From NCBI RefSeq assembly GCF_040215725.1, contig NZ_CP157967.1, positions 3,832,001 to 3,896,000 on the forward strand: 64,000 nucleotides of DNA, read 5' to 3'. Position 1 is the stretch's first letter; the number at the start of each line of letters is the position of its first letter. The notes beneath the pieces were generated by a model. The model made no database searches. It had not been told where the DNA came from and worked only from the letters and a program-made list of their open reading frames with translations. The position numbers and the translations under genes are program-made. Shown here one piece after another: positions 35,765-46,147 of this stretch. Source of the stretch: Rhizobium sp. ZPR4 (lineage in GTDB: Bacteria > Pseudomonadota > Alphaproteobacteria > Rhizobiales > Rhizobiaceae).

Positions 35765-36760
35765 ATGAAAAAATCCCTTTTGACCCTTTTCGCCTTGGCT
35801 GCCATGTCGGCAACGGCGCTTGCGGCCGATATCAAGCCGGCAATCGTCTACGGAACCGGTGGCAAGTTCGACAAGTCCTTCAACGAAGCTGCCTACAACG
35901 GCGCTGAAAAGTTCAAGAAGGAAACCGGCATCGCTTACCGCGACTTCGAGCCGACGGGCGACACCCAGGGCGAGCAGGCGCTGCGCAACTTTGCCAGCAA
36001 GGGTTTCAATCCGGTTATCGCCGTTTCTTTCGCCTGGACTTCGGCCCTCCAGAAGGTTGCTGCCGAATATCCCAAGACTGAATTCGTCCTGATCGACGAT
36101 AGCCTTGATCTGCCGAACGTCCGCTCGGTCAAGTTCAAGGAAAATGAAGGCTCCTATCTCGCCGGCGTCATGGCTGCCATTGCTTCGAAGTCCGGCAAGG
36201 TCGGCTTCGTCGGCGGCATGGACATCCCGCTGATCCGCAAGTTCGAGTGCGGCTACGAGCTCGGTGCCCGTGCTACCAATCCGAAGATCGAAGTCTTCCA
36301 GAACATGACCGGCACGACCGGCGCTGCCTGGAACGACCCGGTTCGCGGCGGCGAACTCACCAAGAACCAGATCGACCAGGGCGCCGACGTTGTTTACGCG
36401 GCTGCCGGTGCGACCGGCCTCGGCGTGCTGCAGACCGCCGCCGACAACAAGAAGCTGTCGATCGGCGTCGATAGCAACCAGAACTACCTGCATCCGGGTT
36501 CGGTTCTGACCTCTGTCGTCAAGCGCGTCGACCTCGCTGTCTACAATGCCTTCAGCGATGCCAAGAACGGCAAGTTCACGCCCGGCACCCAGGAGCTCGG
36601 CCTGAAGGAAGACGGCGTCACCGTTGCCATGGACGACAACAACAAGCCGCTCGTCACTCCGGACATGAAGGCTGCGGTCGACAAGGCTCGTGCCGATATC
36701 ATCTCCGGCACCGTCAAGGTCCATGACTATCTGACCGACAACGCCTGCCCGAAGAGCTGA
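35765..36760 (+). CDS. BMP family nucleoside-binding ABC transporter protein
   Basis: 331-residue periplasmic protein of the BMP/PnrA family, which binds purine nucleosides. A signal peptide ends at ALA (residue 20). The conserved N-terminal pattern GTGGKFDKSFNEAAYNGAEKF and the VGFVGGMDIPLIRKFECGYELGA segment are diagnostic. There is no lipobox. It is followed by a strong hairpin, then ATPase and permease genes. Neighbouring cytidine deaminase and nucleoside phosphorylases support nucleoside as the ligand. Confidence 0.92.
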   Translation: MKKSLLTLFALAAMSATALAADIKPAIVYGTGGKFDKSFNEAAYNGAEKFKKETGIAYRDFEPTGDTQGEQALRNFASKGFNPVIAVSFAWTSALQKVAAEYPKTEFVLIDDSLDLPNVRSVKFKENEGSYLAGVMAAIASKSGKVGFVGGMDIPLIRKFECGYELGARATNPKIEVFQNMTGTTGAAWNDPVRGGELTKNQIDQGADVVYAAAGATGLGVLQTAADNKKLSIGVDSNQNYLHPGSVLTSVVKRVDLAVYNAFSDAKNGKFTPGTQELGLKEDGVTVAMDDNNKPLVTPDMKAAVDKARADIISGTVKVHDYLTDNACPKS

Positions 36761-36768
36761 TATGAAAC

Positions 36769-36808
36769 AAGGGCGTATGACGTAGCAAACCGTCATACGC
36801 CCTTTTCT
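36769..36808 (+). terminator. terminator/attenuator after the binding-protein gene
   Basis: Perfect 14-base arms AAGGGCGTATGACG and CGTCATACGCCCTT with an 8-base loop and following TTTCTT. It lies between the binding-protein gene and the ATPase gene, so partial termination would lower expression of the downstream genes. Confidence 0.85.
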
Positions 36809-36840
36809 TATCCGGAATCCGGTTTCTGGAGCCCCCTATA

Positions 36841-38352
36841 GTGAGCGAAACATCTGCCATCGAACTCGTGGGCATCGACAAGAAGTTCGGTGCTGTCCAC
36901 GCAAACAAAGATATCAACCTGACCGTCGCCAAGGGCTCGATCCACGGGATCATCGGCGAAAACGGTGCCGGAAAATCGACTCTGATGTCGATCATCTACG
37001 GATTCTATCAGGCCGATAGTGGCGAGATCCGCATCAACGGCAATCCCATCGCCATCCGCGACAGCCAGACGGCGATATCGGCCGGCATCGGCATGGTGCA
37101 TCAGCACTTCATGCTGGTCGATAATTTCACCGTCCTTGAAAATGTGATGCTGGGCGCCGAAGGCGGCGCGCTTCTCGCCAAGGGTGTCGCGGCCGCGCGC
37201 GCCGAGCTTAGCCGGCTCGAGAAGGATTACGGCCTGGAAGTCGATCCGGACGCGTTGATCGAAGAGCTTCCCGTTGGCCAGCAGCAGCGCGTCGAGATCC
37301 TGAAGGCAATGTATCGCGGCGCCGAGATCCTCATTCTCGATGAGCCCACCGGTGTTCTGACGCCTGCCGAAGCCGACAATCTCTTCCGCATCCTTCGCGT
37401 CCTGCGCGACCAGGGCAAGACGATTATCCTCATCACCCACAAGCTGCGCGAAATCATGGCGATCACCGATACGGTATCGGTCATGCGCCGCGGCGAGATG
37501 GTGGCCACCCGCAAGACGGCGGAAACCACTGTCGAGGAGCTGGCCGAGCTGATGGTCGGCCGCCGCGTGCTGTTGCGCGTCGAAAAGGGTGCTCCCAATC
37601 CCGGCGAAGTCCTGCTGTCGGTGCGTAACCTCACCGTCAAGGACGGTCGCGGCGTCACCATGGTCGACAACGTCTCCTTCGATGTCCGTGCCGGCGAGAT
37701 CGTCGGCATTGCCGGTGTTGCCGGCAACGGCCAGTCCGAATTGCTGGAGGCCATCGCCGGTATCCGCAAGCCGGCCTCGGGCGAGATTCTTCTGCACGGT
37801 AAGCCGATCGGCAACGCCGATCCCGCAGCACTCCGTGACCTTGGCCTTGCCCATATTCCCGAAGATCGCCACCACATGGGCCTGGTGCTCAAGTTCGAGG
37901 AATATGAGAATTCCATGCTCGGCTACCATCGCGACCGCAAATACGGCCGCGGCGGCATGCTCGATCTCGACGCCATGCGCAAGGATGCCGTCGAGAAGAT
38001 TGAGAAATACGATATCCGCCCGCCGAATGCGCGGCTGAAGACAGCCAATTTCTCCGGCGGCAACCAGCAGAAGATCGTCGTCGCCCGCGAGATCGAACGC
38101 GATCCGAAGGCGCTGCTGATCGGTCAGCCGACGCGCGGCGTCGATATCGGCGCTATCGAATTCATCCATCGCCGCATCATCGAAATGCGCGACGCCGGCA
38201 AGGCGATCCTGCTGGTATCAGTGGAGCTGGATGAGATCCGTGCGCTTTCGGACCGTATCCTCGTCATGTTCGCCGGCCACATCGTCGGTGAAAAGTCGGC
38301 TGAGGCCGGTGAACAAACACTCGGCCTGATGATGGCCGGCATTGCCGCGTGA
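36841..38352 (+). CDS. nucleoside ABC transporter ATP-binding protein
   Basis: 503 residues with two ABC domains, as in sugar/nucleoside CUT2-like importers. The first Walker A is GENGAGKSTL (about 40-49). Its signature is LPVGQQQR. The second domain has a degenerate Walker A (GVAGNGQSEL) and signature FSGGNQQK, with the family-specific LLIGQPTRGVDIGA. GTG start at 36841. It is the ATPase for the two following permeases. Confidence 0.92.
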   Translation: MSETSAIELVGIDKKFGAVHANKDINLTVAKGSIHGIIGENGAGKSTLMSIIYGFYQADSGEIRINGNPIAIRDSQTAISAGIGMVHQHFMLVDNFTVLENVMLGAEGGALLAKGVAAARAELSRLEKDYGLEVDPDALIEELPVGQQQRVEILKAMYRGAEILILDEPTGVLTPAEADNLFRILRVLRDQGKTIILITHKLREIMAITDTVSVMRRGEMVATRKTAETTVEELAELMVGRRVLLRVEKGAPNPGEVLLSVRNLTVKDGRGVTMVDNVSFDVRAGEIVGIAGVAGNGQSELLEAIAGIRKPASGEILLHGKPIGNADPAALRDLGLAHIPEDRHHMGLVLKFEEYENSMLGYHRDRKYGRGGMLDLDAMRKDAVEKIEKYDIRPPNARLKTANFSGGNQQKIVVAREIERDPKALLIGQPTRGVDIGAIEFIHRRIIEMRDAGKAILLVSVELDEIRALSDRILVMFAGHIVGEKSAEAGEQTLGLMMAGIAA

Positions 38353-38359
38353 GGCGTAT

Positions 38360-39463
38360 ATGAGCACGGCTTCCGTTCCGCTCCCCAATTGGATCACCTA
38401 CGGCCTGATCCCCCTTCTCAACCTGATTGTTGCCTTCCTGATATCAGGCCTCGTCGTCTGGTTTATCGGCGAGAGCCCGTTCGATGCGCTCGTCCTGCTG
38501 CTGCAGGGCGCTCTTGGCAGCGGCGAAGGCATCGGCTTCACGCTGTATTATGCGACGAGCTTCATCTTCACCGGCCTTTCGGTCGCCGTCGCCATCCATG
38601 CCGGTCTGTTCAATATCGGCTCGGAAGGCCAGGCCTATCTCGGCGGTCTCGGCTGTGCCCTCGTGGCGCTGACGCTTGACCGCTACGTGCCCTGGTATGT
38701 GACGATGCCGTTTGCGGTCATCGGCGCGGCGATTTTCGGGGCACTCTGGGCCTTCATTCCGGCTTGGCTCCAGGCCAAGCGCGGCAGCCACGTCGTCATC
38801 ACGACGATCATGTTCAACTTCATCGCCTCGGCGATGATGAACTTCCTGCTGGTGCATGTGCTGATCGTGCCCGGCAAGATGGCTCCCGAAACCCGCACCT
38901 TCCTGGAGGGCGGTCAGCTGCCGAAGCTCGGCTGGCTGATGGATATGTTCGGTTCGACCATCGGCGCCGCGCCGCTCAACGTGTCCTTCCTGATCGCGCT
39001 CGTCATGTGCTTCCTGGTCTGGGTGCTCGTCTGGCGCACCAAGCTCGGCTATGAAATGCGCACGCTCGGCCTCAGCCCAACCGCTGCGGTCTATGCCGGC
39101 ATTCCCTATGCCCGCACGGTCGTTATCGCCATGCTGATCTCGGGTGGTCTTGCCGGCATGATGGCGCTTAATCCCGTCATGGGCGCTTCCGCGCGCCTGC
39201 AGGTGGAGTTTGTGCTGGGTGCGGGCTTTGTCGGCATCGCCGTGTCGCTGATGGGCCGCAATCATCCGCTGGGCATCATCCTGGCGGCGATCCTGTTCGG
39301 CATTCTCTATCAGGGCGGCGACGCGCTTTCCTTCGACATGCCGAACATCACGCGCGACATGATCGTGGTGATCCAGGGTCTCGTCATCCTGTTTGCGGGT
39401 GCGCTCGAATACATGTTCCGACCTGCGCTCGTGCGCATCTACCAGACATTCGCCAGGACGTGA
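38360..39463 (+). CDS. nucleoside ABC transporter permease 1
   Basis: 367 residues, BPD_transp_2 family, with about ten hydrophobic segments. The conserved motif HAGLFNIGSEGQAYLGGL is near residues 79-96. The start at 38360 has GAGG 5 bases upstream. It is 7 bp after the ATPase gene and 10 bp before the second permease. The two form the membrane channel of the importer. Confidence 0.92.
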   Translation: MSTASVPLPNWITYGLIPLLNLIVAFLISGLVVWFIGESPFDALVLLLQGALGSGEGIGFTLYYATSFIFTGLSVAVAIHAGLFNIGSEGQAYLGGLGCALVALTLDRYVPWYVTMPFAVIGAAIFGALWAFIPAWLQAKRGSHVVITTIMFNFIASAMMNFLLVHVLIVPGKMAPETRTFLEGGQLPKLGWLMDMFGSTIGAAPLNVSFLIALVMCFLVWVLVWRTKLGYEMRTLGLSPTAAVYAGIPYARTVVIAMLISGGLAGMMALNPVMGASARLQVEFVLGAGFVGIAVSLMGRNHPLGIILAAILFGILYQGGDALSFDMPNITRDMIVVIQGLVILFAGALEYMFRPALVRIYQTFART

Positions 39464-39473
39464 GGATCGGACG

Positions 39474-40445
<972 letters not shown>

Positions 40446-40448
40446 ACC

Positions 40449-40841
40449 ATGTCGCATGATCTGTTCGAGGCCGCGCGCGGAGCGATGGCTTTCGCGCATG
40501 CTCCCTATTCGAAATTTCCGGTCGGCGCGGCGATCCGCGCCGAGGACGGCAAGATCTATACTGGCGCCAATATCGAGAACCTGTCCTTCCCACAAGGCTG
40601 GTGTGCCGAACCGACTGCGATCAGCCATATGGTCATGGCCGGCGCCAAGAAGATCGTCGAAATGGCTGTCATCGCCGAGAAACTGCCGCTCTGCCCACCC
40701 TGTGGCGGCTGCCGGCAGAAGATCGCCGAATTTGCCAGCAAGGAAACACGCATCTATCTTTGCGACGAAACCGGCGTGAAGAAGACCATGACCATGGACG
40801 AGATGCTGCCCTTCAGCTTCGAAACGGAGGTACTCGGATGA
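40449..40841 (+). CDS. cdd: cytidine deaminase
   Basis: 130-residue homotetrameric-type cytidine deaminase, which converts cytidine and deoxycytidine to uridine and deoxyuridine. The zinc motif is CAEPTAI near residue 52 and PPCGGCRQ near 84-91; CAE-R is more usual, so Pro follows the catalytic Glu here. The FPVGAAI and NIENLSFPQG substrate segments are present. Its stop overlaps the punA start. Confidence 0.93.
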   Translation: MSHDLFEAARGAMAFAHAPYSKFPVGAAIRAEDGKIYTGANIENLSFPQGWCAEPTAISHMVMAGAKKIVEMAVIAEKLPLCPPCGGCRQKIAEFASKETRIYLCDETGVKKTMTMDEMLPFSFETEVLG

Positions 40842-41644
40842 GCGCGGCCGTCGATATCCTCACCGAGAAGCTCGGCGAACTGAAGCCGCGCTACGGTATC
40901 ATTCTGGGTTCCGGCCTCGGCTCTCTCGTGGATGAGGTCAAGGACGCCCTGCGCATCCCCTATGCCGATCTGCCCGGCTTCCCGGTCAGCGCAGTATCAG
41001 GCCATGCCGGCACGCTGGTCGCAGGCAAGCTCGGCGATGTCCCCGTCATCATGCTCTCCGGCCGGGTGCATTATTACGAAAAGGGCGACGCCAACGCCAT
41101 GCGCGAGCCGATCGAGACCTTGAAGGCTCTTGGTGTCGATACGCTGATCTTGACGAATTCGGCCGGATCGCTGCGCGAGGAGATGCCGCCGGGCTCGGTG
41201 ATGCAGATCACCGATCACATCAACTATTCCGGCATGAACCCACTGATTGGTGAGGAAAGCGACAGGCGCTTCGTCGGCATGACCAGCGCCTATGACATCG
41301 ATCTGATCATGCGCATGCGCAAGGCGGCGGAAAAGGCCGAGATCAAGCTGTCACATGGCGTCTATATGTGGTTTTCCGGCCCGAGCTTCGAAACGCCGGC
41401 AGAGATCCGCATGGCGCGCATTCTCGGCGCTGATGCCGTCGGCATGTCGACGGTGCCGGAAGTTATTCTGGCACGTCTTTTCGGTTTGAGGGTTGCCGCT
41501 GCCTCCGTCATCACTAACTATGGTGCTGGCATGACCGGTGGCGAGCTCTCGCACGACGAGACGAAGGACATGGCTCCGGTCGGCGGCGCACGCCTCGCCG
41601 CTATCCTGAAAGAAATGATCGCGGACGAAGGAGACCCAGAATGA
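40838..41644 (+). CDS. punA: purine nucleoside phosphorylase (trimeric type)
   Basis: 268 residues. It cleaves inosine, guanosine and their deoxy forms with phosphate to base plus (deoxy)ribose-1-phosphate. Motifs are ILGSGLGSL (22-30), SGHAGT, GRVHYYE, TNSAGSL, SGPSFETPAEIR with the base-binding Glu, and ITNYGAGM with the base-binding Asn. These mark the class I trimeric PNP family. Translationally coupled to both cdd and deoC through 4-bp overlaps. Confidence 0.92.
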   Translation: MSAAVDILTEKLGELKPRYGIILGSGLGSLVDEVKDALRIPYADLPGFPVSAVSGHAGTLVAGKLGDVPVIMLSGRVHYYEKGDANAMREPIETLKALGVDTLILTNSAGSLREEMPPGSVMQITDHINYSGMNPLIGEESDRRFVGMTSAYDIDLIMRMRKAAEKAEIKLSHGVYMWFSGPSFETPAEIRMARILGADAVGMSTVPEVILARLFGLRVAAASVITNYGAGMTGGELSHDETKDMAPVGGARLAAILKEMIADEGDPE

Positions 41645-42414
41645 CGGGCCATTCCCTGAGAGAAACGGCAGCTGTTGCGCTTTCCCTTCTCGACCTGACC
41701 AATCTCAAGGACGACTGCACGCCGGCTCAGATCGAGGCGCTGTGCGCCCGCGCGCAATCGCCCTATGGCAATACGGCCGCCATCTGCATCTGGCCGCGTT
41801 TCGTCGCTCAGGCGCGCAGCATTCTCGGCACCGACCACGCCGTCAGGATCGCGACCGTGGTGAATTTCCCGGCTGGCGACATGGAAGTGGCGGATGTAGC
41901 AGCCGAGGCGCGCGAGGCGATCGCCGACGGCGCCGACGAGATCGATCTGGTCATTCCCTATCGTGCCTTTCTGGCCGGCAATGAGCAGGCTGTCACCGAC
42001 ATGGTCGTGGCCGTGCGGGCCGAATGTAAGGGACCGGTTCTCCTGAAGACCATCCTCGAAACTGGCGAGATCAAGGATACCGCGCTGATCCGGCGCGCGT
42101 CGGAACTGGCGATCGATGCCGGTTCCGATTTCATCAAGACCTCCACCGGCAAGGTCACTGTCAACGCAACGCTCGAGGCCGCCGACATCATGCTGCGAGC
42201 GATCCGTGCCAGCGGTCGCAAGGTCGGCTTCAAGCCTGCCGGCGGCATCGGTTCCGTTTCCGATGCGGCTCTATATCTTAGCCTTGCCGAGACCATCATG
42301 GCGCCCGATTGGGCCATGCCGTCGACCTTCCGCTTCGGTGCGTCGAGCCTGCTCGACGATATTCTGAACGTGTTGGGCGGCGGTGAGTCCAAGACGGCAT
42401 CTTCAGGCTATTGA
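41641..42414 (+). CDS. deoC: deoxyribose-phosphate aldolase
   Basis: 257-residue class I aldolase, which splits 2-deoxyribose-5-phosphate to acetaldehyde and glyceraldehyde-3-phosphate. The Schiff-base Lys is in FIKTSTGK (near residue 167) and the second Lys in GFKPAGGIG (near 198). It overlaps punA by 4 bp and is 3 bp before deoA. Confidence 0.95.
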   Translation: MTGHSLRETAAVALSLLDLTNLKDDCTPAQIEALCARAQSPYGNTAAICIWPRFVAQARSILGTDHAVRIATVVNFPAGDMEVADVAAEAREAIADGADEIDLVIPYRAFLAGNEQAVTDMVVAVRAECKGPVLLKTILETGEIKDTALIRRASELAIDAGSDFIKTSTGKVTVNATLEAADIMLRAIRASGRKVGFKPAGGIGSVSDAALYLSLAETIMAPDWAMPSTFRFGASSLLDDILNVLGGGESKTASSGY

Positions 42415-42417
42415 TCC

Positions 42418-43725
42418 ATGATTCCGCAGGAGATCATCCGGCAGAAGCGTAACGGCGCCAGCCTTTCGGTTGCCGATATAGACGCGTTTATCGGTGCATT
42501 GGGGCGCGGCGAACTGGCCGAAAGCCAGATCGGTGCCTTTGCCATGGCCGTCTGGTTTCAAGGCATGACGCGGGAGGAAACGGTGGCGCTGACGCTCGCC
42601 ATGGCGCGCTCCGGCGATATTCTGTCCTGGGAGGGGATCGGCAGACCGATCGCCGACAAGCATTCGACCGGCGGTGTTGGCGACAATGTCTCGCTGATGC
42701 TGGCGCCGATCGCGGCCGCTTGTGGCCTCGCCGTGCCGATGATCTCTGGCCGCGGCCTCGGTCATACCGGCGGCACGCTCGACAAGCTGGAATCCATTCC
42801 CGGTTACGGGATTACGCCGGATGCGGCTCGTTTCCGCAAGGTGGTCGACGAGGTCGGCTGCGCCATTATCGGGCAGACCGGCGCGCTGGCCCCGGCCGAT
42901 GGCAAGCTCTATGCAGTGCGCGACGTTACCGCGACGGTCGACTCCGCTCCCCTGATCACGGCCTCCATCCTGTCGAAGAAGCTGGCGGCGGGGCTGGAGA
43001 CGCTTGTGCTCGATGTCAAGATCGGCAGCGGCGCCTTCATGACCTCGCTTGAGGAAGCCGAGACGCTGGCGCGCTCGCTGGTGGAGGTGGCAAATGGCGG
43101 TGGGGTCAAGACTTCGGCGCTCATTACCGACATGAACGAGCCCCTGGCCGATGCAGCCGGCAACGTGGTCGAGCTTCGCAACTGTCTGGATTTCCTAAAG
43201 GGCAACAAGGCAGGCACGCGGCTCGAAACGGTCGTGCTGGCCTTCGCATCTGAAATGCTGGTTCAGGCCGGCATCGCCGCGAATGCCGCCGAGGCGGAGG
43301 GCAGGGCGCGCGAGGCTTTGGCATCCGGCAAGGCGGCAGAGATCTTCGGCCGCATGGTGCATGCCCTCGGAGGGCCGGCCGATTTGCTCGAACATCCCGA
43401 TCGCTATCTGGCGAGCGCGTCGGTGCAGAAGCCGGTTTTGGCCGTCGCCGATGGCTGGCTCGGTGCCTGCGATGCGCGAAGGATCGGCATGAGCGTGATC
43501 GATCTTGGTGGCGGCCGTCGCCGCCCGCAAGACAAGATCGATCATCGCGTCGGTTTCAGCGGCATTCTGCCGCTCGGCACCAAGGTGAGCAGGGGCGACC
43601 GCATCGCCACCGTTCACGCGGCGGACGAGGCAAGTGCGCAGAAGGCTATGGCTGATTTGTCGGCTAACTATCGCATCGCGGATGCGGCGCCCGCTTTGTT
43701 GCCTGTCATTATCAGCAGGATCTGA
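42418..43725 (+). CDS. deoA: thymidine phosphorylase
   Basis: 435 residues, of normal length for DeoA. It phosphorolyses thymidine and deoxyuridine. Signature segments are DKHSTGGVGDNVSLMLAPIAAACG (near 79-102), SGRGLGHTGGTLDKLESIPG (near 109-128) and the Lys-rich ASILSKKLAAG substrate loop (near 182-192). Last gene of the + strand nucleoside operon; convergent with the aspartic protease gene. Confidence 0.95.
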   Translation: MIPQEIIRQKRNGASLSVADIDAFIGALGRGELAESQIGAFAMAVWFQGMTREETVALTLAMARSGDILSWEGIGRPIADKHSTGGVGDNVSLMLAPIAAACGLAVPMISGRGLGHTGGTLDKLESIPGYGITPDAARFRKVVDEVGCAIIGQTGALAPADGKLYAVRDVTATVDSAPLITASILSKKLAAGLETLVLDVKIGSGAFMTSLEEAETLARSLVEVANGGGVKTSALITDMNEPLADAAGNVVELRNCLDFLKGNKAGTRLETVVLAFASEMLVQAGIAANAAEAEGRAREALASGKAAEIFGRMVHALGGPADLLEHPDRYLASASVQKPVLAVADGWLGACDARRIGMSVIDLGGGRRRPQDKIDHRVGFSGILPLGTKVSRGDRIATVHAADEASAQKAMADLSANYRIADAAPALLPVIISRI

Positions 43726-43776
43726 TCTGGGGCGGCAGTGTTAGGGCCGCTTGGCAGTCGCGCGAGATGCGTCGTC

Positions 43777-44301
43777 TTATTGCTTCAGAAGCAAGGTGCC
43801 ATTCTGCACGCCATAGGAATTCAGCTTCTTCATAAAGCTCATGCCGATCAGCGTCGTGCTCAGTGCGCTGTCCTTTGCCACCACGGCATCGACATCGCGA
43901 ACCCGGATGGTGCCGATCTCCAGGCGGTCGAGTTTGATATAGGCGACTTTTGACGCGCCATTCGCGGTTTGAACCGTGTAGCGATAGTCGAGATCGACGC
44001 CGCTGATACCGAGGCTGCGCGCGGTACTTTCGTTCATTGCCACATAGGTTGCGCCGGTATCGATCATCCCGTGTACGGACCGACCGTTGATCGTGAAATC
44101 ACCCTCATAGTGGCCGCCTGCATTGGCACGTAGCTGAACGCTGCCATAGGAAACGGGCACCTCGGTCTTCTGTGGGGCGAGGGAAGCTGCTTCCACCGGC
44201 GCCGGCTTTTCGGTGCGCTCGCCAAAACCGTCAACGAGCATCGGCACCTGGGTTGCCGCAACGGCAATGATACCGGCAAAGACAAGAACGCGAACGAGCA
44301 T
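43777..44301 (-). CDS. retropepsin-like (clan AA) aspartic protease
   Basis: 174 residues. A single N-terminal membrane segment (VRVLVFAGIIAVAATQVPML) is followed by a retropepsin domain with the catalytic DTGAT (near 84-88). The periplasmic TIGR02281-type family has this architecture. AGGAGGGG precedes the ATG at 44301; an upstream start 10 codons earlier lacks it. A dimer would be needed for activity. It lies between deoA and upp without functional link. Confidence 0.87.
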   Translation of the reverse strand: MLVRVLVFAGIIAVAATQVPMLVDGFGERTEKPAPVEAASLAPQKTEVPVSYGSVQLRANAGGHYEGDFTINGRSVHGMIDTGATYVAMNESTARSLGISGVDLDYRYTVQTANGASKVAYIKLDRLEIGTIRVRDVDAVVAKDSALSTTLIGMSFMKKLNSYGVQNGTLLLKQ

Positions 44302-44370
44302 CGGCAAGGCCCCTCCTGCGGGCCATACCATCTATAGGCCGGCTTTGCTGAAACGACGCTAATGCAATCA

Positions 44371-44404
44371 ATAAAAAGCCCGGCAGTTGAGTAACTGCCG
44401 GGCT
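44371..44404 (-). terminator. rho-independent terminator of upp
   Basis: Perfect 12-base arms AGCCCGGCAGTT/AACTGCCGGGCT with a 4-base loop. On the minus strand it is followed by TTTTTAT. Located 24 bp after the upp stop. Confidence 0.92.
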
Positions 44405-44427
44405 CGACAAGGAGTATAGCGACGAAA

Positions 44428-45057
44428 TTACTTGGTGCCGTACATACGATCGCCGGCATCGCCGAGGCCGGGCACGATATAGCCGAGCTCGTTCAGGTGG
44501 CTGTCGATCGCTGCGGTGAAGACCGGCACGTCCGGATGCGCCTTGCGAAAATTGGCAATGCCTTCCGGAGCCGCCAGCAGGCAGAGGAATCGGATATTGT
44601 GCGCACCGCGCTCCTTCAGCTTGTCGATCGCGGCAATCGAGGAATTGCCGGTCGCCAGCATCGGATCGACGACGATGATCAGGCGCTCTGAGATATCCTC
44701 GGGTGCCTTGAAGTAATATTCGACCGGCTGCAGCGTTTCATGATCGCGATAGACGCCGATATGCGAGACGCGGGCCGAGGGCACGAGATCGAGCATGCCT
44801 TCGAGCAAGCCGTTGCCGGCGCGCAGGATCGAGGCGAAGACCAGCTTCTTGCCCTCGAGGATCGGCGCGTCCATCGGCTGCAACGGCGTCTCGATGGTCT
44901 CGATCGTCAGCTCCAGGTCGCGGGTCACTTCGTAACAGAGTAGTGTTGAAATCTCGCGCAACAGCCGGCGGAAGCTTCCCGTCGACGTGTCCTTCTTGCG
45001 CATGATTGTGAGCTTGTGCTGCACAAGCGGGTGATCGATGACAGTGACGCCGTCCAT
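44428..45057 (-). CDS. upp: uracil phosphoribosyltransferase
   Basis: 209 residues, the standard Upp length. It joins uracil and PRPP to UMP, salvaging uracil released by DeoA. The PRPP loop is [11 protein letters not shown] (near 127-137), and the uracil-binding C-terminus is [33 protein letters not shown] at 45057 is the usual N-terminus. It forms the last gene of the minus-strand salvage set, with its own terminator. Confidence 0.95.
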   Translation of the reverse strand: MDGVTVIDHPLVQHKLTIMRKKDTSTGSFRRLLREISTLLCYEVTRDLELTIETIETPLQPMDAPILEGKKLVFASILRAGNGLLEGMLDLVPSARVSHIGVYRDHETLQPVEYYFKAPEDISERLIIVVDPMLATGNSSIAAIDKLKERGAHNIRFLCLLAAPEGIANFRKAHPDVPVFTAAIDSHLNELGYIVPGLGDAGDRMYGTK

Positions 45058-45119
45058 GGTTTCAGCCTTCCAGTAATTCCGTGATATGAGATGGTTCTTC
45101 CACGGAAATCGCCTCTGGT

Positions 45120-45167
45120 GCAAGAAAATAGGCCGCTTTTCGAGATTTCATCCCCAATCTGCGGCCT
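45120..45167 (-). terminator. terminator after add
   Basis: Arms AGGCCGC and GCGGCCT with an inner AGATT/AATCT stem, followed on the minus strand by TATTTTCTT. It follows the add stop by 12 bp. Confidence 0.6.
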
Positions 45168-45178
45168 AAACCATGCTT

Positions 45179-46147
45179 TTACAGCCTCGCCAGCAATGTC
45201 GCCCGGGTCGCGTCGTCCACAAAGGCCGCTTCGATTGCCGTGCGCGTCATCGCGTTGATCTCGTCATCGCTAAAGCCGAAGGCTGTTGAGGCCAGTTCGT
45301 ATTCGCGCTTCAGCGAGGTGTGGAAGAAGGGCGGGTCGTCGGAGTTGATCGTCACCCGCACGCCGGCCTCGCGCAGCTTGCGCAGCGGATGCGACTGGAA
45401 ATCCGGGAAGACCTTGAGTGCAATGTTGGAGCCGGGGCAGACCTCAAGCACCGTGCCGAGATCGGCAAGGCGCTTGACGAGATCCATATCCTCGATGGCG
45501 CGCACGCCATGACCGATACGGTCAGGGCGCACCAGCTCCACGGCATCGGCAACAGAAAAGGCGCCGCAGACCTCGCCGGCATGAATGGTGATGCCGAGGC
45601 CCGCTTCGCGGGCGATGTCGAAAGCGCGGGCATAATCGGCAACACGGCCCATGCGCTCCTCGCCGGCCATGTTGAAGCCTGTTATCAGCGGATTGGCGCT
45701 CTTGGCGGCATATTCCGCCGCCTTCACCACGCGGTCCGGGCCGAAGTGACGCTCGCCAGTGACGATCAGCCGCGCTTCGATGCCGGTCTTCGCCTTGGCG
45801 GCACGGATGCCGGCCGAAACACCCGCCATATAGGCGTCGGCGCCGAGGCCGATGCGGTCGCCGTGGTCGGGCGAGACGATGAGTTCGCTATAGATCGTGC
45901 CGATGCCGGCAAGCTCTTCCAGATAGGTTTCCGTCAGCAGCGCATAGTCTTCCTCGGTACGGTAGACCTCGGAAACCTTGTCGTAGCAGACGAGGAATTC
46001 GGCAAAATCCTTCCAGAGGTAGACACCATCCTTGAGGAAAGCGCTGGTGTCGACGCCGTACTTTTCTGCCTGTGCGAGGGTCAATGCCGGCGGAGCCGCG
46101 CCCTCCAGGTGGCAGTGCAGCTCCACTTTCTTCAAATGCGGTGTCAA
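45179..46147 (-). CDS. add: adenosine deaminase
   Basis: 322 residues. It deaminates adenosine and deoxyadenosine to inosine forms, feeding PunA. Zinc ligands are in ELHCHLEG (9-16), TIHAGEV (near 190) and NSDDPPFF (near 271); catalytic Glu is in HAGE and Asp in SDDP. The start codon is TTG at 46147, overlapping the deoB stop as TTGA, with GGAGGAG upstream. An adenine-specific deaminase is less likely given the neighbours. Confidence 0.9.
   Translation of the reverse strand: MTPHLKKVELHCHLEGAAPPALTLAQAEKYGVDTSAFLKDGVYLWKDFAEFLVCYDKVSEVYRTEEDYALLTETYLEELAGIGTIYSELIVSPDHGDRIGLGADAYMAGVSAGIRAAKAKTGIEARLIVTGERHFGPDRVVKAAEYAAKSANPLITGFNMAGEERMGRVADYARAFDIAREAGLGITIHAGEVCGAFSVADAVELVRPDRIGHGVRAIEDMDLVKRLADLGTVLEVCPGSNIALKVFPDFQSHPLRKLREAGVRVTINSDDPPFFHTSLKREYELASTAFGFSDDEINAMTRTAIEAAFVDDATRATLLARL

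Noticed and set aside
43730..43752. GCGGC/GCCGC hairpin after deoA as terminator
   Set aside because: Five-base stem without a T run is too weak to call.
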